Below are positions 30,715 to 40,869 of a stretch of 49,567 bases of DNA, one piece after another (the first letter of the stretch is position 1; each line of letters opens with the position of its first letter). Origin of the DNA: Acidovorax delafieldii 2AN (GTDB lineage: Bacteria > Pseudomonadota > Gammaproteobacteria > Burkholderiales > Burkholderiaceae_C); contig NZ_ACQT01000012.1 of the NCBI RefSeq assembly GCF_000175235.1, positions 1-49,567 on the forward strand. Direction: 5' to 3'. Position numbers and translations under genes: made by a program. The notes under the pieces are model-generated. The model saw nothing but the letters and a program-made list of their open reading frames with translations, searched no databases and had not been told where the DNA came from.

Positions 30715-30906
30715 GACTCATCAAAGACCTGTTTAAGACAGGTCTATGGTGAGTGGTGAAGACCACTCCGCCGCTGGAACGGCGTCGGGTCATCACCGGG
30801 GGTATGACGGATCGGAGGTACTTGGGTAGATCGTCTCTCAGGAATAGGGGAAGACGTACGAGCCAAGGAATGCTGGGGGTTTGTAAGCCTGGCTGCCCGC
30901 TATTCG
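30715..30906. other. Region of hairpins after repC, possible part of the replication origin
   Basis: Immediately after the repC stop is AGACCTGT…ACAGGTCT, an 8-bp stem with 5-nt loop (30725-30745), then GAGTGGT…ACCACTC (7-bp stem, 4-nt loop) near 30751-30768, then a weaker GCCGCTGG/CGGC hairpin. The first may terminate repC transcription, but it lacks a T-run. No gene is seen. Confidence 0.4.
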
Positions 30907-32055
30907 TCAAGGTGCTTTGTACTTGGCCAGTGCTCGCAAGAACTTGACCTGCCGCTCATTCAAAGTCCCGAGTTGGAGAGCCTTCATGTCCCGCAATCGT
31001 TTGACGATCAGCGCCAACGAAGGCAGCAGCACCGCTTGGTCATCCAGCTCCGCAAGCTCTTTCTCTTGGCTCGCAAAGTGGCGGATCAGAGGCGCGACGA
31101 CTTTCCAGGTGGCACCTGCAAAATCCTGCGTAAACGCTTCCCGGTCCCACTCAAAATTCACGCCCATGGTCAAGAATCGAACATGGGCTCTGGACTGGGG
31201 ATTCGGTAACGCGCACAGCACCGTCAGTACCTTCAAGGCATTGGCCTGATCCACCAGCTCCCTGTCGAAGTATTCGTGAACAAGCAGCGTCAGCAGTTGT
31301 GCCAGTTTCTTATCTCCCTTGTGACCGTGTCCCAGCAGGGGTAAGAAGTCATCTGCCGTTGGCTCGTGATCGCTTGCTTCATCGGGTGGGCTGGGCTCGT
31401 TGTTGTCCTGCGGAAGCGCAAGTCCTGGCAGAACGAAGGTGAAGTCCACCTTCTTGTTCTGCGGCAGTGCTACGTGCTCCAACGCCGTGAGGTACCGCGC
31501 CAAGCTCTTGCCGGAAGAGACCAAAGCTTCGGGATGTGTGGAGACGGTACACATGCCGCCCACCACCGAGGTCCCATCCACGCTATGCGCGACAAACGGA
31601 ATGTGGCCCTTGCGCAGTCTCCGATACCGCCGCCATGGAATCTGGTTCGGGGGCGTATCGGGGGGGACCAGGGGACCGAGGTCGATGCCGGTGTCCTTCC
31701 TGGTGCTTGGGTCCCTTGTTACCTTGATTCCATGAAGGACGCGATCCAACCGTCGATCAAGCGCAGTGCTGGCAGCTCCCAGGGGTTGTCGCAAAAGAGG
31801 CATGGTTTTCGGGGTCGCATTCAGCTTCTCGATGGCATCCCGCAAATCCTTGCCCTCCGGGTTGGCGGGCGACAGGTCATGGTCGCGATGCCCACTGCGC
31901 AGGTAAATGTCTGCGCACAAGGTTTCCTCGTAGCGTGATTGCATTCTGCTGCGTTCAAACAAGGTCGCCATGACCTTCCTCTGCAACTCCTCCTCGGCTT
32001 GCTTCTCTGCCTTTGTCTTCTTCCGTTCAGCAGTGTCTGGGGTCTTCTTGGCCAT
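30907..32055 (-). CDS. Unknown element protein
   Basis: The 382-residue product has a basic, helical N-terminus ([19 protein letters not shown], then [20 protein letters not shown]) and no domain I recognise. A central Asp/Glu/Pro-rich linker ([18 protein letters not shown]) separates two helical halves. ATG 32055 follows the leader of hsdM, with which it is divergent. No function can be given. Confidence 0.7.
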   Translation of the reverse strand: MAKKTPDTAERKKTKAEKQAEEELQRKVMATLFERSRMQSRYEETLCADIYLRSGHRDHDLSPANPEGKDLRDAIEKLNATPKTMPLLRQPLGAASTALDRRLDRVLHGIKVTRDPSTRKDTGIDLGPLVPPDTPPNQIPWRRYRRLRKGHIPFVAHSVDGTSVVGGMCTVSTHPEALVSSGKSLARYLTALEHVALPQNKKVDFTFVLPGLALPQDNNEPSPPDEASDHEPTADDFLPLLGHGHKGDKKLAQLLTLLVHEYFDRELVDQANALKVLTVLCALPNPQSRAHVRFLTMGVNFEWDREAFTQDFAGATWKVVAPLIRHFASQEKELAELDDQAVLLPSLALIVKRLRDMKALQLGTLNERQVKFLRALAKYKAP

Positions 32056-32307
32056 AGGTTCCTCAGTGAGTGGCTGACTGCATTTTTACCTCAGTCAGCA
32101 CAGGGTGACATGCCGCAAGCTCGGACAACGTGGATCTCAGTCGGAGGGCTGGCAAGCACGTTGGACGCGCCATCGCAACACCCTGCCAACCAGTCGCCGG
32201 AACTGTATCCATCTGTGATCGTGACGGTAAGATGGTGTGAACGATTTCTACATGCTCCGTCCGCGCCCAAAGTAGTTGAGCGGGGCGGCCAACCAATTCC
32301 CGTCTCA

Positions 32308-33858
32308 ATGCTCGACGACATCAAAAAAACCCTCTGGGCCACCGCCGACAAGCTACGCGCCAACATGGACGCCGCCGAATACAAGCACTTGGTGCTCGGC
32401 CTCATCTTCGTCAAATACATCTCTGACACCTTCGCCGCCCGCCGGGCCGAGCTGACGGCCCGTCTCACCAACCCAGACGACGAATACTTCTACGGCGATG
32501 CCGACCCCGCCGACATTGAAGCCGAACTGGAAGACCGCGACTATTACAAGGAGGTCAACGTCTTCTGGGTGCCCGAAGGTGCGCGGTGGGAGGCGCTGCG
32601 CAATGCCGCCAAGCAACCCGACATTGGTAAGCGTATTGACGACGCCCTCACCCTGATCGAGGCCGAGAACCCCAAGCTCAAAGGCATCCTCGACAAGCGC
32701 TATGCCCGTGCGCAGTTGCCTGATGGCAAGCTGGGTGAGTTGGTCGATTTGGTCTCCACCATCGGTTTTGGTGAAGACGCTGCTATTGCCCGCGACGTGC
32801 TGGGCCAGGTGTACGAATACTTTCTGGGCATGTTCGCCAGCGCCGAGGGCAAGCGAGGTGGGCAGTTCTACACACCCGCCAGCATCGTCAAAACCCTGGT
32901 CGCCATCCTCAGCCCGCACGAAGGCAAGGTGTACGACCCGTGCTGCGGATCGGGCGGCATGTTTGTGCAGTCTGAGAAGTTCATCGAAGCCCACGGCGGC
33001 AAGCTGGGCGATGTGAGCATCTACGGCCAAGAGGCTAACCCCACCACCTGGCGCCTGGCCGCCATGAACCTGGCCATTCGCGGCATTGACTACAACCTGG
33101 GCCGCGAGCCTGCCGACACCTTCACCCGCAACCAGCACCCCGACCTGCGGGCCGACTACATCCTGGCCAACCCACCCTTCAACATCTCTGACTGGTGGCA
33201 CGGTAGCCTGGAAGGTGACCCACGCTGGGAGTTTGGCGACCCACCCCACGGCAACGCCAACTACGCCTGGTTGCAGCACATGCTGCACCACTTGAAGCCC
33301 ACGGGCCGTGCAGGCATTGTGCTGGCCAACGGCAGCATGAGCAGCAGCCAAAACAACGAAGGCGTGATCCGTGCCGCCATGGTCGATGCCGATGTGGTCG
33401 AAGTCATGGTGGCCCTGCCAGGCCAGTTGTTCTTCAACACCCAGATCCCCGCCTGTCTATGGTTCCTGGCCAAACAAAAAGCGCGCAAGGGTGAGGTGCT
33501 GTTCATCGACGCCCGCAAGCAAGGCCGCATGATCAGCCGTGTGCAGGCCGAGCTGACCGACGAGACCATCGCCCGCATCGAAGCCGTGGTGGCCGCCTGG
33601 CGCGGCGAGCCGGGCGCAGGCAGCTATGAAGACGTGAAAGGCTTTTGCCGCAGCGTGCCCCTGGCCGAGATTGCCCAGCACGGCCATGTGCTCACCCCGG
33701 GCCGCTACGTGGGCGCGGAAGAGGTGGAGGACGACGACGAAGCCTTTGCCGACAAGATGCAAAAGCTCACTGAGAAGCTGGGCGAGCAGATGGCCAAAGG
33801 CGCGGAGCTGGATGCGGTGATTCGGGCGAAGCTGGGGGGGCTGGGGTATGAGTTCTGA
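32308..33858 (+). CDS. hsdM: Type I restriction-modification system, methylation subunit
   Basis: The 516-residue HsdM has the family N-terminus ([22 protein letters not shown]), the SAM-binding motif [10 protein letters not shown] and the adenine-methylase NPPF motif ([13 protein letters not shown]). The protein methylates adenine in the recognition site set by HsdS. The start at ATG 32308 places it at the family N-terminus; the longer upstream frame is not homologous. The hsdS start overlaps its stop by 11 bp. It heads the hsdM–hsdS–(unknown)–hsdR operon on the plus strand, probably transcribed from the 252-bp gap upstream. Confidence 0.95.
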   Translation: MLDDIKKTLWATADKLRANMDAAEYKHLVLGLIFVKYISDTFAARRAELTARLTNPDDEYFYGDADPADIEAELEDRDYYKEVNVFWVPEGARWEALRNAAKQPDIGKRIDDALTLIEAENPKLKGILDKRYARAQLPDGKLGELVDLVSTIGFGEDAAIARDVLGQVYEYFLGMFASAEGKRGGQFYTPASIVKTLVAILSPHEGKVYDPCCGSGGMFVQSEKFIEAHGGKLGDVSIYGQEANPTTWRLAAMNLAIRGIDYNLGREPADTFTRNQHPDLRADYILANPPFNISDWWHGSLEGDPRWEFGDPPHGNANYAWLQHMLHHLKPTGRAGIVLANGSMSSSQNNEGVIRAAMVDADVVEVMVALPGQLFFNTQIPACLWFLAKQKARKGEVLFIDARKQGRMISRVQAELTDETIARIEAVVAAWRGEPGAGSYEDVKGFCRSVPLAEIAQHGHVLTPGRYVGAEEVEDDDEAFADKMQKLTEKLGEQMAKGAELDAVIRAKLGGLGYEF

Positions 33859-35221
33859 TGACCTCGTCTCGCCAATTGAATGCCCTCCCTCTTGGACGCT
33901 TGTTTCTTTGAAGTCAATTTGCAAGAAGATCGGCTCTGGCGCTACGCCCACTGGTGGACAAGCTGCTTACCAAAAGACACGCACGAAATTTGCATTGGTT
34001 AGAAGTCAAAACGTCTTTGATCGCGAATTTTCCGAAGCTGGACTTGCGTTCATTTCAGACGAGCAAGCTGATTCACTAAGGGGTGTGCGTCTCGAAAAAA
34101 ATGACATCTTGTTGAACATCACGGGCGACGGAGTTACCTTCGGTAGAGCCTGCCTCGTCCCTGCGACAGCTCTACCGGCTTGTGTCAATCAGCACGTATC
34201 AATCATCCGGCTGGACTCGCAGCAAGCAGACCCTGGATATGTGGTGAGCTACCTTACCCACCCGACCATCAAGTCATACATTGAGTCGTTCAATGCAGGC
34301 GGTTCGCGTCGAGCTATCACAAAGGCACATATTGAATCTTTCGTTGTTCCTCTGCCGCCACTGGCAACTCAACGTGCAATAGCTGCCTTGCTTGGTGGCA
34401 TCGACGACCGTATCACCCTCCTGCGCGAGACCAACGCCACCCTCGAAGCCATCGCCCAGGCCCTGTTCAAGTCCTGGTTCGTCGATTTCGACCCCGTGCG
34501 CGCCAAAATGGAAGGCCGCACGCCCGAAGGCATGGATGAGGCCACTGCGGCGCTGTTTCCCGATGGGTTTGAAACGTCGGAGTTGGGGGAGGTGCCGAGG
34601 GGGTGGAGGGTCGGATGCATTGACGATATCTGCTCGACCGTTACAAACGGTGGTACGCCAAGCAGATCGAAGACGGAGTACTGGGAGCAAGGAACCATAC
34701 CTTGGTTCAAGACAGGAGAGTTTCACGACGGTTTCTTGTTGCAGCCATCTGAGCGAATCACAAATGCTGCGCTGATCGGATCGTCTGTCAAGTTGTTGCC
34801 TAAGGATGCCGTGTTGATGGCAATCTATGCTGCACCGACCGTCGGTAGGCTAGGAATACTCGTGGAGCCTGCGACCTTCAATCAAGCCTGTACCGGCATG
34901 GTCGCTAGAAATGAAGTAGGCCCATGGTTCTTGTTTTGGACGCTGCTCAACGGACGCGACTGGTTTAACAGCAGAGCGAATGGTGCCGCACAGCAAAACA
35001 TCTCGAAAGCAATCGTCTCGGCCTACCTCACAGTGATTCCACCCAACCCTGTTCTGGATTCATTCAACTTAGTGGCGTCTGGGATTCATGAGGCCATTCG
35101 CATGAATACCGAGAAGGCGATGACCCTCTCCACCCTCCGCGACACCCTGCTACCTCGACTGATCTCCGGCCAGCTTAGGTTGCCTGAGGCGCAAAACGAA
35201 CTCATGTGCGCAATCGGATGA
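33848..35221 (+). CDS. hsdS: Type I restriction-modification system, specificity subunit
   Basis: The 457-residue HsdS has two target-recognition domains separated and followed by the conserved helical linkers: first half ending [19 protein letters not shown]…[20 protein letters not shown] and second half ending [18 protein letters not shown]. The two recognition domains differ, which implies a bipartite, asymmetric target. Its start overlaps hsdM by 11 bp and its stop overlaps the next gene by 4 bp. Sequence composition in the recognition domains is less GC-rich than in hsdM, the usual sign of exchange. Confidence 0.93.
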   Translation: MSSDDLVSPIECPPSWTLVSLKSICKKIGSGATPTGGQAAYQKTRTKFALVRSQNVFDREFSEAGLAFISDEQADSLRGVRLEKNDILLNITGDGVTFGRACLVPATALPACVNQHVSIIRLDSQQADPGYVVSYLTHPTIKSYIESFNAGGSRRAITKAHIESFVVPLPPLATQRAIAALLGGIDDRITLLRETNATLEAIAQALFKSWFVDFDPVRAKMEGRTPEGMDEATAALFPDGFETSELGEVPRGWRVGCIDDICSTVTNGGTPSRSKTEYWEQGTIPWFKTGEFHDGFLLQPSERITNAALIGSSVKLLPKDAVLMAIYAAPTVGRLGILVEPATFNQACTGMVARNEVGPWFLFWTLLNGRDWFNSRANGAAQQNISKAIVSAYLTVIPPNPVLDSFNLVASGIHEAIRMNTEKAMTLSTLRDTLLPRLISGQLRLPEAQNELMCAIG

Positions 35222-36009
35222 CTCACATTAGTTGCGATGACAAGGCTGATGCCGTTCGGTCTCTGGCGAGAATTTATCGGGTGGACGTTGGGGAGGTCGC
35301 AAGGGTTGCCGATGGGAATTGGCCGACCTTTATTTTGGAATCGCCTGATTCGTGGAATGACCTATTTCAATCTCCGTACATTCCGTCACTGATGGCGCAG
35401 CATCTGAGTGCGAGACCTGACTGGGAGTTCGGTGAGGTGGCGTACTACCATCGCACAGCGTATGACGGCTCTGCAGACTGGTTTGAAGATGGGTTACTGG
35501 CTTCGCATGAAGGGGCCAAAGCCTTTCTAAACAAGATTGCCGGGATAGTTTCGCTTGATGGCGATGATCACGCCATCGCGATGGCAAACATCAGGGATAG
35601 AGAGTGCTGCGAAGGGCCTGGTGCCGGTGGCCCTTATGCTTTTGATGTGTTTGACAACGCGAGGTATGCCGATCAAGCGGGCATGGACTATTCGTTGCCT
35701 GAGTTTTTTATGGGCAATTCCTGGGCTGACAAATATGGGGTTTGCTACGCAGCTCCCATCTTGGAGTCATTGCGTAACAAGCTGAAGCCTGTGGTGGTGA
35801 AGTTCTCCGGGAAGTCGTCCGATCCAGATGCTTACATCACGAACCTCTGGCAATACGTTTTTAGGGCTTGGATAGGCGAGCCGATGGGTGTTACATCCCA
35901 CTTCCCGTGTACTTTTTGCGGCGAAGGAAAGACCGTCTCTCCTGATCGAATCATTCAAATAATTGATCTGGGTGGACTTGCTGGGGACCCAACGAGTGAG
36001 TTTTCATAG
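35218..36009 (+). CDS. Unknown protein inside the type I restriction operon
   Basis: The 263-residue protein begins [16 protein letters not shown], with its ATG overlapping the hsdS stop (ATGA), so it is co-translated with the specificity subunit; hsdR begins 24 bp after its stop. I do not recognise the fold. Notable parts are an aromatic, acidic middle ([20 protein letters not shown]) and a CxxC pair (CTFCGEGK) near the C-terminus. It is less GC-rich than hsdM and hsdR. Its position implies a role in the restriction system, perhaps control or anti-restriction, but this is inference. Confidence 0.75.
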   Translation: MTHISCDDKADAVRSLARIYRVDVGEVARVADGNWPTFILESPDSWNDLFQSPYIPSLMAQHLSARPDWEFGEVAYYHRTAYDGSADWFEDGLLASHEGAKAFLNKIAGIVSLDGDDHAIAMANIRDRECCEGPGAGGPYAFDVFDNARYADQAGMDYSLPEFFMGNSWADKYGVCYAAPILESLRNKLKPVVVKFSGKSSDPDAYITNLWQYVFRAWIGEPMGVTSHFPCTFCGEGKTVSPDRIIQIIDLGGLAGDPTSEFS

Positions 36010-36032
36010 CAAATCAGCATGGACTTGAAGTC

Positions 36033-39000
36033 ATGACCGAAGACCAACTCGAACAAGAAACCCTGACCTGGCTGCAAGAGGTGGGCTACACCCACCGCTA
36101 CGGCCCCGACATTGCCTTCGATGGTGCTTCGCCCGAGCGTGCCGACTATCGCCAGGTCGTTCTGCCCTTCCGGCTGCGCGAAGCCATCAACCGCCTGAAC
36201 CCCGGCATCCCAGTGGCTGCGCGCGAAGACGCTATCAAGCAAGTCACGGACCTCGGCATCCCGTCCCTGCTGTCGGCCAACCGGGCGTTTCACAAGCTGC
36301 TGGTGGGCGGTGTCCCCGTCCAGTATCAGAAGGACGGCGAAACACGCGGCGACTTTGTTCGCTTGATCGACTGGGAACACCCCGAGAAAAACGAATGGTG
36401 TGCGGTCAACCAGTTCACCATCAAAGGTCCCCACAAAACCCGCCGTCCCGACATCATCTTGTTCGTCAACGGCCTGCCGCTGGTGCTACTGGAACTCAAA
36501 AACCCCGCCGACGAGAACGCCAACATCTGGAAGGCCTTCGACCAGATCGAGACGTACAAGGAGCAAATCCCGGATGTGTTCCAGTACAACGAAGTGCTGG
36601 TGATCTCGGACGGCACCGATGCCTTGATGGGGTCGCTCTCTGCCAACGCCGAGCGCTTCATGGCATGGCGCACGATTGATGGGGTGAACATCGACCCACT
36701 GGGGCAGTTTCAAGAACTGCAAACACTGGTGCGTGGTGTGCTGGCACCTCAGTACCTGTTGGACTACATCCGTTACTTCGTCCTGTTCGAGGATGACGGG
36801 CAGCTCGTCAAGAAGATCGCGGGCTATCACCAGTTCCATGCGGTGCGTGCTGCCATCGAAGAAGTGGTGACTGCTTCCCGACCCGGCGCCTCTCGCAAGG
36901 GCGGCGTGGTGTGGCACACCCAGGGCAGCGGCAAGAGCATCACCATGACCTGCTTTGCCGCCCGCGTGATGCAAGAAACCGCGATGGAGAACCCCACCAT
37001 CGTGGTCATTACCGACCGCAACGATCTCGATGGACAGCTGTTTGGCGTGTTCAGCCTGGCCCAAGACCTGTTGCGCGAGCAGCCCACCCAGGCGCTGACC
37101 CGCCCGGACCTTCGCGCCAAGCTGGGCAACCGCCCCTCGGGCGGCATCATCTTTGCCACCATCCAGAAGTTCATGCCGGGGGAGGATGAAGACACTTTCC
37201 CGGTGCTGTCCGAGCGCAGCAATATCGTGGTGATCGCGGACGAAGCCCACCGCACCCAATATGGCTTCAAGGCAACCCTCAAAGGAAAGCCTGGCGAAGA
37301 GAAATACCAGGCGGGCTACGCCCAGCATCTGCGCGATGCCTTGCCGAATGCCACGTTCGTGGGCTTCACTGGCACCCCGGTCAGCAGTACCGACCACGAC
37401 ACCCGTGCGGTGTTTGGCGAGTACATCCACGTCTACGACATGCAGCAGGCCAAGGAAGATGGTGCCACCGTGGCTATCTACTACGAGTCCCGCCTGGCCA
37501 AGCTACGCCTCAAAGACGAAGACTTGCCCGCCATTGACGACGAAGTGGACGAGCTGGCCGAGGACGAAGAAGAAAGTACCCAAGCCAAGCTCAAAAGCCG
37601 CTGGGCCGCCTTGGAAAAGATCGTTGGAGCCGAACCCCGCGTGGCCAGCGTGGCTACTGACCTGGTGGCGCACTTTGAAGAGCGCAGTACCGCCCAATCG
37701 GGCAAAGCCATGGTCGTGGCCATGAGCCGTGACATCTGCGTGCACCTCTATGACGAGATCATCAAGCTGCGCCCCGACTGGCACGACCCAGACCCCGAGA
37801 AAGGCGCCATCAAGATCGTGATGACCGGCTCAGCCAGCGACAAAGCCCTGCTGCGCCCACACATCTACGACGGCAAGATCAAAAAACGCCTGGAAAAGCG
37901 CTTCAAAGACCCAGCCGACCCATTGCGCCTGGTCATCGTGCGCGACATGTGGCTCACGGGCTTCGATGCCCCCTGCGTGCACACCCTGTACGTAGACAAG
38001 CCCATGAAGGGCCACAACCTCATGCAGGCGATTGCGCGGGTGAACCGCGTGTTCAAAGGCAAGCAGGGCGGCTTGGTGGTGGACTACATCGGCATTGGCA
38101 ACGAACTCAAAGCCGCCATGAGGGAGTACACAGCCAGCAAAGGCCGGGGCAGCCCCACGGTTGATGCCCGCGAGGCGTACAGCGTCCTCATGGAAAAGCT
38201 CGATGTCCTGCAATCCATGCTGCATGGCTGCAATTACAGCGACTTCTTGACCGGGGGGCACCAAACCCTGGCACGTGCCGCCAACCACATCCTCGGCCTG
38301 CGTGAAGAGGGCGGCAAAGACGGTAAACGCCGATTCGCCGACACCACGCTGGCACTGACCCAAGCCTTCTCGCTGTGCTGCACATTGGACGAAGCCAAGG
38401 CAGTGCGGGAGGAAGTCGCCTTCATGCAGGCTGTGAAGGTCATCCTGACCAAGCGGGACATCACCGCCAAGAAGCGCACCGACGAACAGCGCGACGAGGC
38501 TATCCGCCAAATCATCAGCAACGCCGTGGTGTCCGATCAGGTGGTGGACATCTTTGATGCCGTGGGCCTGGACAAACCCAACATCGGCCTGCTGGACGAT
38601 GAATTCCTGGCCCAGGTGAAAAACCTGCCCGAGAAGAACCTGGCGGTGGAACTGCTCGAACGCCTGCTCGAAGGCGAAATCAAGAGCCGCTTCGGCAGCA
38701 ACGTGGTGCAGGAAAAAAAGTTCTCCGACCTGCTGGGCAACGTGATCAAGCGCTACCAGAACCGTTCGATTGAAACCGCGCAGGTGATGGAAGAACTGGT
38801 CGAGATGGCCAAGAAGTTCCGCGAGGCGGCGAGCCGAGGCGAGATGCTGGGCCTGACTGAGGACGAGGTGCGCTTTTACGACGCCTTGGCCACCAATGAA
38901 TCAGCGGTCAAAGAACTGACCGACGAAACCCTCAAGAAGATCGCACACGAACTGACCGAGAACCTGCGCCAGAACCTGACGGTGGACTGGTCGGAACGTG

Positions 39001-39140
39001 AGAGCGTGCGGGCGAAACTCCGGCTGATGGTCAAGCGGATCTTGCGCAAGTACAAGTACCCGCCGGACTTGCAGGAAGAGGCGGTGGACCTGGTGTTGAG
39101 GCAGGCGCAGGTGTTTGGGGAGAGCTGGGGCGCGGCATAG
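36033..39140 (+). CDS. hsdR: Type I restriction-modification system, restriction subunit
   Basis: The 1,035-residue HsdR has an N-terminal PD-(D/E)xK nuclease ([20 protein letters not shown]), then the translocase with Walker A in WHTQGSGKS near residues 293-301, the DEAH box at 403-406 ([10 protein letters not shown]), GFTGTPV, and the motif [10 protein letters not shown]. The C-terminal helical region of about 300 residues binds the methylase. All key residues appear intact. It cuts unmethylated foreign DNA after translocating it. It is the last gene of the operon. Confidence 0.95.
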   Translation: MTEDQLEQETLTWLQEVGYTHRYGPDIAFDGASPERADYRQVVLPFRLREAINRLNPGIPVAAREDAIKQVTDLGIPSLLSANRAFHKLLVGGVPVQYQKDGETRGDFVRLIDWEHPEKNEWCAVNQFTIKGPHKTRRPDIILFVNGLPLVLLELKNPADENANIWKAFDQIETYKEQIPDVFQYNEVLVISDGTDALMGSLSANAERFMAWRTIDGVNIDPLGQFQELQTLVRGVLAPQYLLDYIRYFVLFEDDGQLVKKIAGYHQFHAVRAAIEEVVTASRPGASRKGGVVWHTQGSGKSITMTCFAARVMQETAMENPTIVVITDRNDLDGQLFGVFSLAQDLLREQPTQALTRPDLRAKLGNRPSGGIIFATIQKFMPGEDEDTFPVLSERSNIVVIADEAHRTQYGFKATLKGKPGEEKYQAGYAQHLRDALPNATFVGFTGTPVSSTDHDTRAVFGEYIHVYDMQQAKEDGATVAIYYESRLAKLRLKDEDLPAIDDEVDELAEDEEESTQAKLKSRWAALEKIVGAEPRVASVATDLVAHFEERSTAQSGKAMVVAMSRDICVHLYDEIIKLRPDWHDPDPEKGAIKIVMTGSASDKALLRPHIYDGKIKKRLEKRFKDPADPLRLVIVRDMWLTGFDAPCVHTLYVDKPMKGHNLMQAIARVNRVFKGKQGGLVVDYIGIGNELKAAMREYTASKGRGSPTVDAREAYSVLMEKLDVLQSMLHGCNYSDFLTGGHQTLARAANHILGLREEGGKDGKRRFADTTLALTQAFSLCCTLDEAKAVREEVAFMQAVKVILTKRDITAKKRTDEQRDEAIRQIISNAVVSDQVVDIFDAVGLDKPNIGLLDDEFLAQVKNLPEKNLAVELLERLLEGEIKSRFGSNVVQEKKFSDLLGNVIKRYQNRSIETAQVMEELVEMAKKFREAASRGEMLGLTEDEVRFYDALATNESAVKELTDETLKKIAHELTENLRQNLTVDWSERESVRAKLRLMVKRILRKYKYPPDLQEEAVDLVLRQAQVFGESWGAA

Positions 39141-39186
39141 GGCTGAGCCATGGGATGTGGGTGAGCAACGGGCCTCATCCATAACA

Positions 39187-39882
39187 TCAGCATGATGCGC
39201 CAATCACTCCTAAGGCTTTGATGATCATCTCGATCCGCGACTCGTTACATCCCACCGGACTCGCCTTCAACCACGCCCCCACGTTATTGACATTGTTTGC
39301 CCCACGCTTGATGCCAGTCGTGTGCAGAGCGCCAGCAGCAAGAAGTCCGTTCATGGCTTCACCAGAGCGATGACTTCTGTGGGCGACATGATTCCTGAGT
39401 CCGATGACCGCATCGACCAAGGCCTTTTGAGGCTTCGATAGTGCCTTGAAGTTGTCCGCGTGCTGCTTAACCAGCCACCTCTTGGATCGTTCCTCGAGAT
39501 CTGCAAAGTTCGGGAACGTGATGTTATTGCCTGTATTGTTGGCAAGAGACTGGACTTCCGCTTTGCTCAGATGTGCGGGAAATTGAAGCTTGCCAAAAGC
39601 CTCAAATACCCGCTTCGACTTCTCTTGTGTTTGAAGGTGCTCTGCAAAAGAGTCTTCCAGATGCTGCTTGAAGCGAGTTGGATCGACGTTTATGTACCCG
39701 ATGAACATGTCACTGATGAATCCTTCCCAAGCTACGGCGCATGCTAGGAGGCTGTGTTCAGTCAGCGTGGATTGATCCTTTTCGGATATCAAGGCGGACG
39801 TGCCAGCACGGTAGAAGTTAGTCAGATCTGCTAGCTGCTTCTGGAAGTCATCTCGGATGTCCTGAGGAGATATCTTTCTCAT
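39187..39882 (-). CDS. Putative HEPN-domain protein (RNase-like toxin or effector)
   Basis: The 231-residue product is all-helical and carries the HEPN catalytic motif RX4H as Arg163-NHVA-His168 (GLRNHVAHRS), with an earlier charged helix (LACAVAWEGFISDMF). The pattern suits the RiboL-PSP-HEPN group of defence RNases. It is the last gene of a leftward trio after the OLD-like ATPase and the adenine methylase, 89 bp from the latter. It is visibly less GC-rich than the hsdR gene it converges with. The catalytic activity is inferred from the motif. Confidence 0.65.
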   Translation of the reverse strand: MRKISPQDIRDDFQKQLADLTNFYRAGTSALISEKDQSTLTEHSLLACAVAWEGFISDMFIGYINVDPTRFKQHLEDSFAEHLQTQEKSKRVFEAFGKLQFPAHLSKAEVQSLANNTGNNITFPNFADLEERSKRWLVKQHADNFKALSKPQKALVDAVIGLRNHVAHRSHRSGEAMNGLLAAGALHTTGIKRGANNVNNVGAWLKASPVGCNESRIEMIIKALGVIGASC

Positions 39883-39971
39883 GCTGCATTGCCTTAGCTG
39901 GGGTCAACGTTTGTCGGTATAGAAGGCCACAGCGATGTGCGTCAGCGCTTCGACGGTAGGTGCCTCATGCG

Positions 39972-40841
39972 TCAGGCGGCGATTTTTGCCATCGCATCCA
40001 GAGGTGCTTGAAGACGGCTGCTAAAAAACATGACTTCGGAGCCTGTATAACGACGCTGCGCTGTGTAGTGGAGGCCGTACGCATACGGTGTCGCGTATGC
40101 GTACATCTCTCTTATTTCTTCTGCGTTGTCATAAGACACGATCCAGGGTCGCTTGAAACGAGCGCTCCCGAGAAGCTTCGCTATTTCCAAGTGATCGTCG
40201 TGTTTGTAGTAGTTGCGGTACAAGCCCGCGCCTTTGACGTAGTAGGGGGGGTCTAGGTAAATAAGTGACTTAGATGGCAAAAACTGGTGACAGCGACGCA
40301 GCAACTCGTGCGCATCTTCCTCGTAAACGTGAATGCCATCGGCATGCAGGCCAATTCGTTCTAGTCGCGAGCACAACTCATCACGCATGAATCGCGCATC
40401 GATTTTGTAGCTACCCGATTGAGCTTTGCCGCCGATTACTCCGCCTTTGAGAATGCCCGAACGGTTGGTCCGGTTCATGAATAGCGTGGCGAAGCCACGT
40501 TCCAGCTCTGTTCCGGCTTGCTGCCCCAGCATCACGCCACGCCAGTGGTGCCATGCGTCCATTGTGATGGGTTCGGTGGCTACCATTTGCACCAATTCAG
40601 CTGTTTGGCGTGTGGCAGCGCGCCAAAACCCTGCGATAGCGGAGTCTGCGTCGTTGATGTGGATATGTTCAACGATGCTGTCGATCAGCAGTGACAGAGC
40701 AACACCGGCACCTCCTGCGAATGGCTCCAAATAGTGTCCACCGGCAAGGTTGTTAGTCGTGATGACCTCTGCGATCAACGGCGCAAAGCGAGCTTTGCCG
40801 CCGGGGTAGCGCAGAGGGGTGTATAGCTTGTTGGAATACAT
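39972..40841 (-). CDS. D12-class adenine-specific DNA methyltransferase
   Basis: The 289-residue enzyme belongs to the Dam/DpnM type: the N-terminal LRYPGGKAR (residues 10-18), the SAM-binding EPFAGGAG (39-46) and the catalytic DPPYY (197-201) are present, and the C-terminal half carries the usual target-binding helices. No site specificity can be read from sequence. It is the middle gene of the ATPase–methylase–HEPN trio, 28 bp after the ATPase gene and 89 bp before the HEPN gene. In this setting it probably protects host or element DNA from the ATPase-nuclease. Confidence 0.88.
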   Translation of the reverse strand: MYSNKLYTPLRYPGGKARFAPLIAEVITTNNLAGGHYLEPFAGGAGVALSLLIDSIVEHIHINDADSAIAGFWRAATRQTAELVQMVATEPITMDAWHHWRGVMLGQQAGTELERGFATLFMNRTNRSGILKGGVIGGKAQSGSYKIDARFMRDELCSRLERIGLHADGIHVYEEDAHELLRRCHQFLPSKSLIYLDPPYYVKGAGLYRNYYKHDDHLEIAKLLGSARFKRPWIVSYDNAEEIREMYAYATPYAYGLHYTAQRRYTGSEVMFFSSRLQAPLDAMAKIAA

Positions 40842-40869
40842 GGATAGGCAAGTAGTCGAGCAGCTTACC

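Noticed and set aside
31939-32307. Upstream in-frame extension of the hsdM open frame
   Set aside because: The HsdM family begins at about ATG 32308; the extension covers the divergent promoter region and is unlike any methylase.
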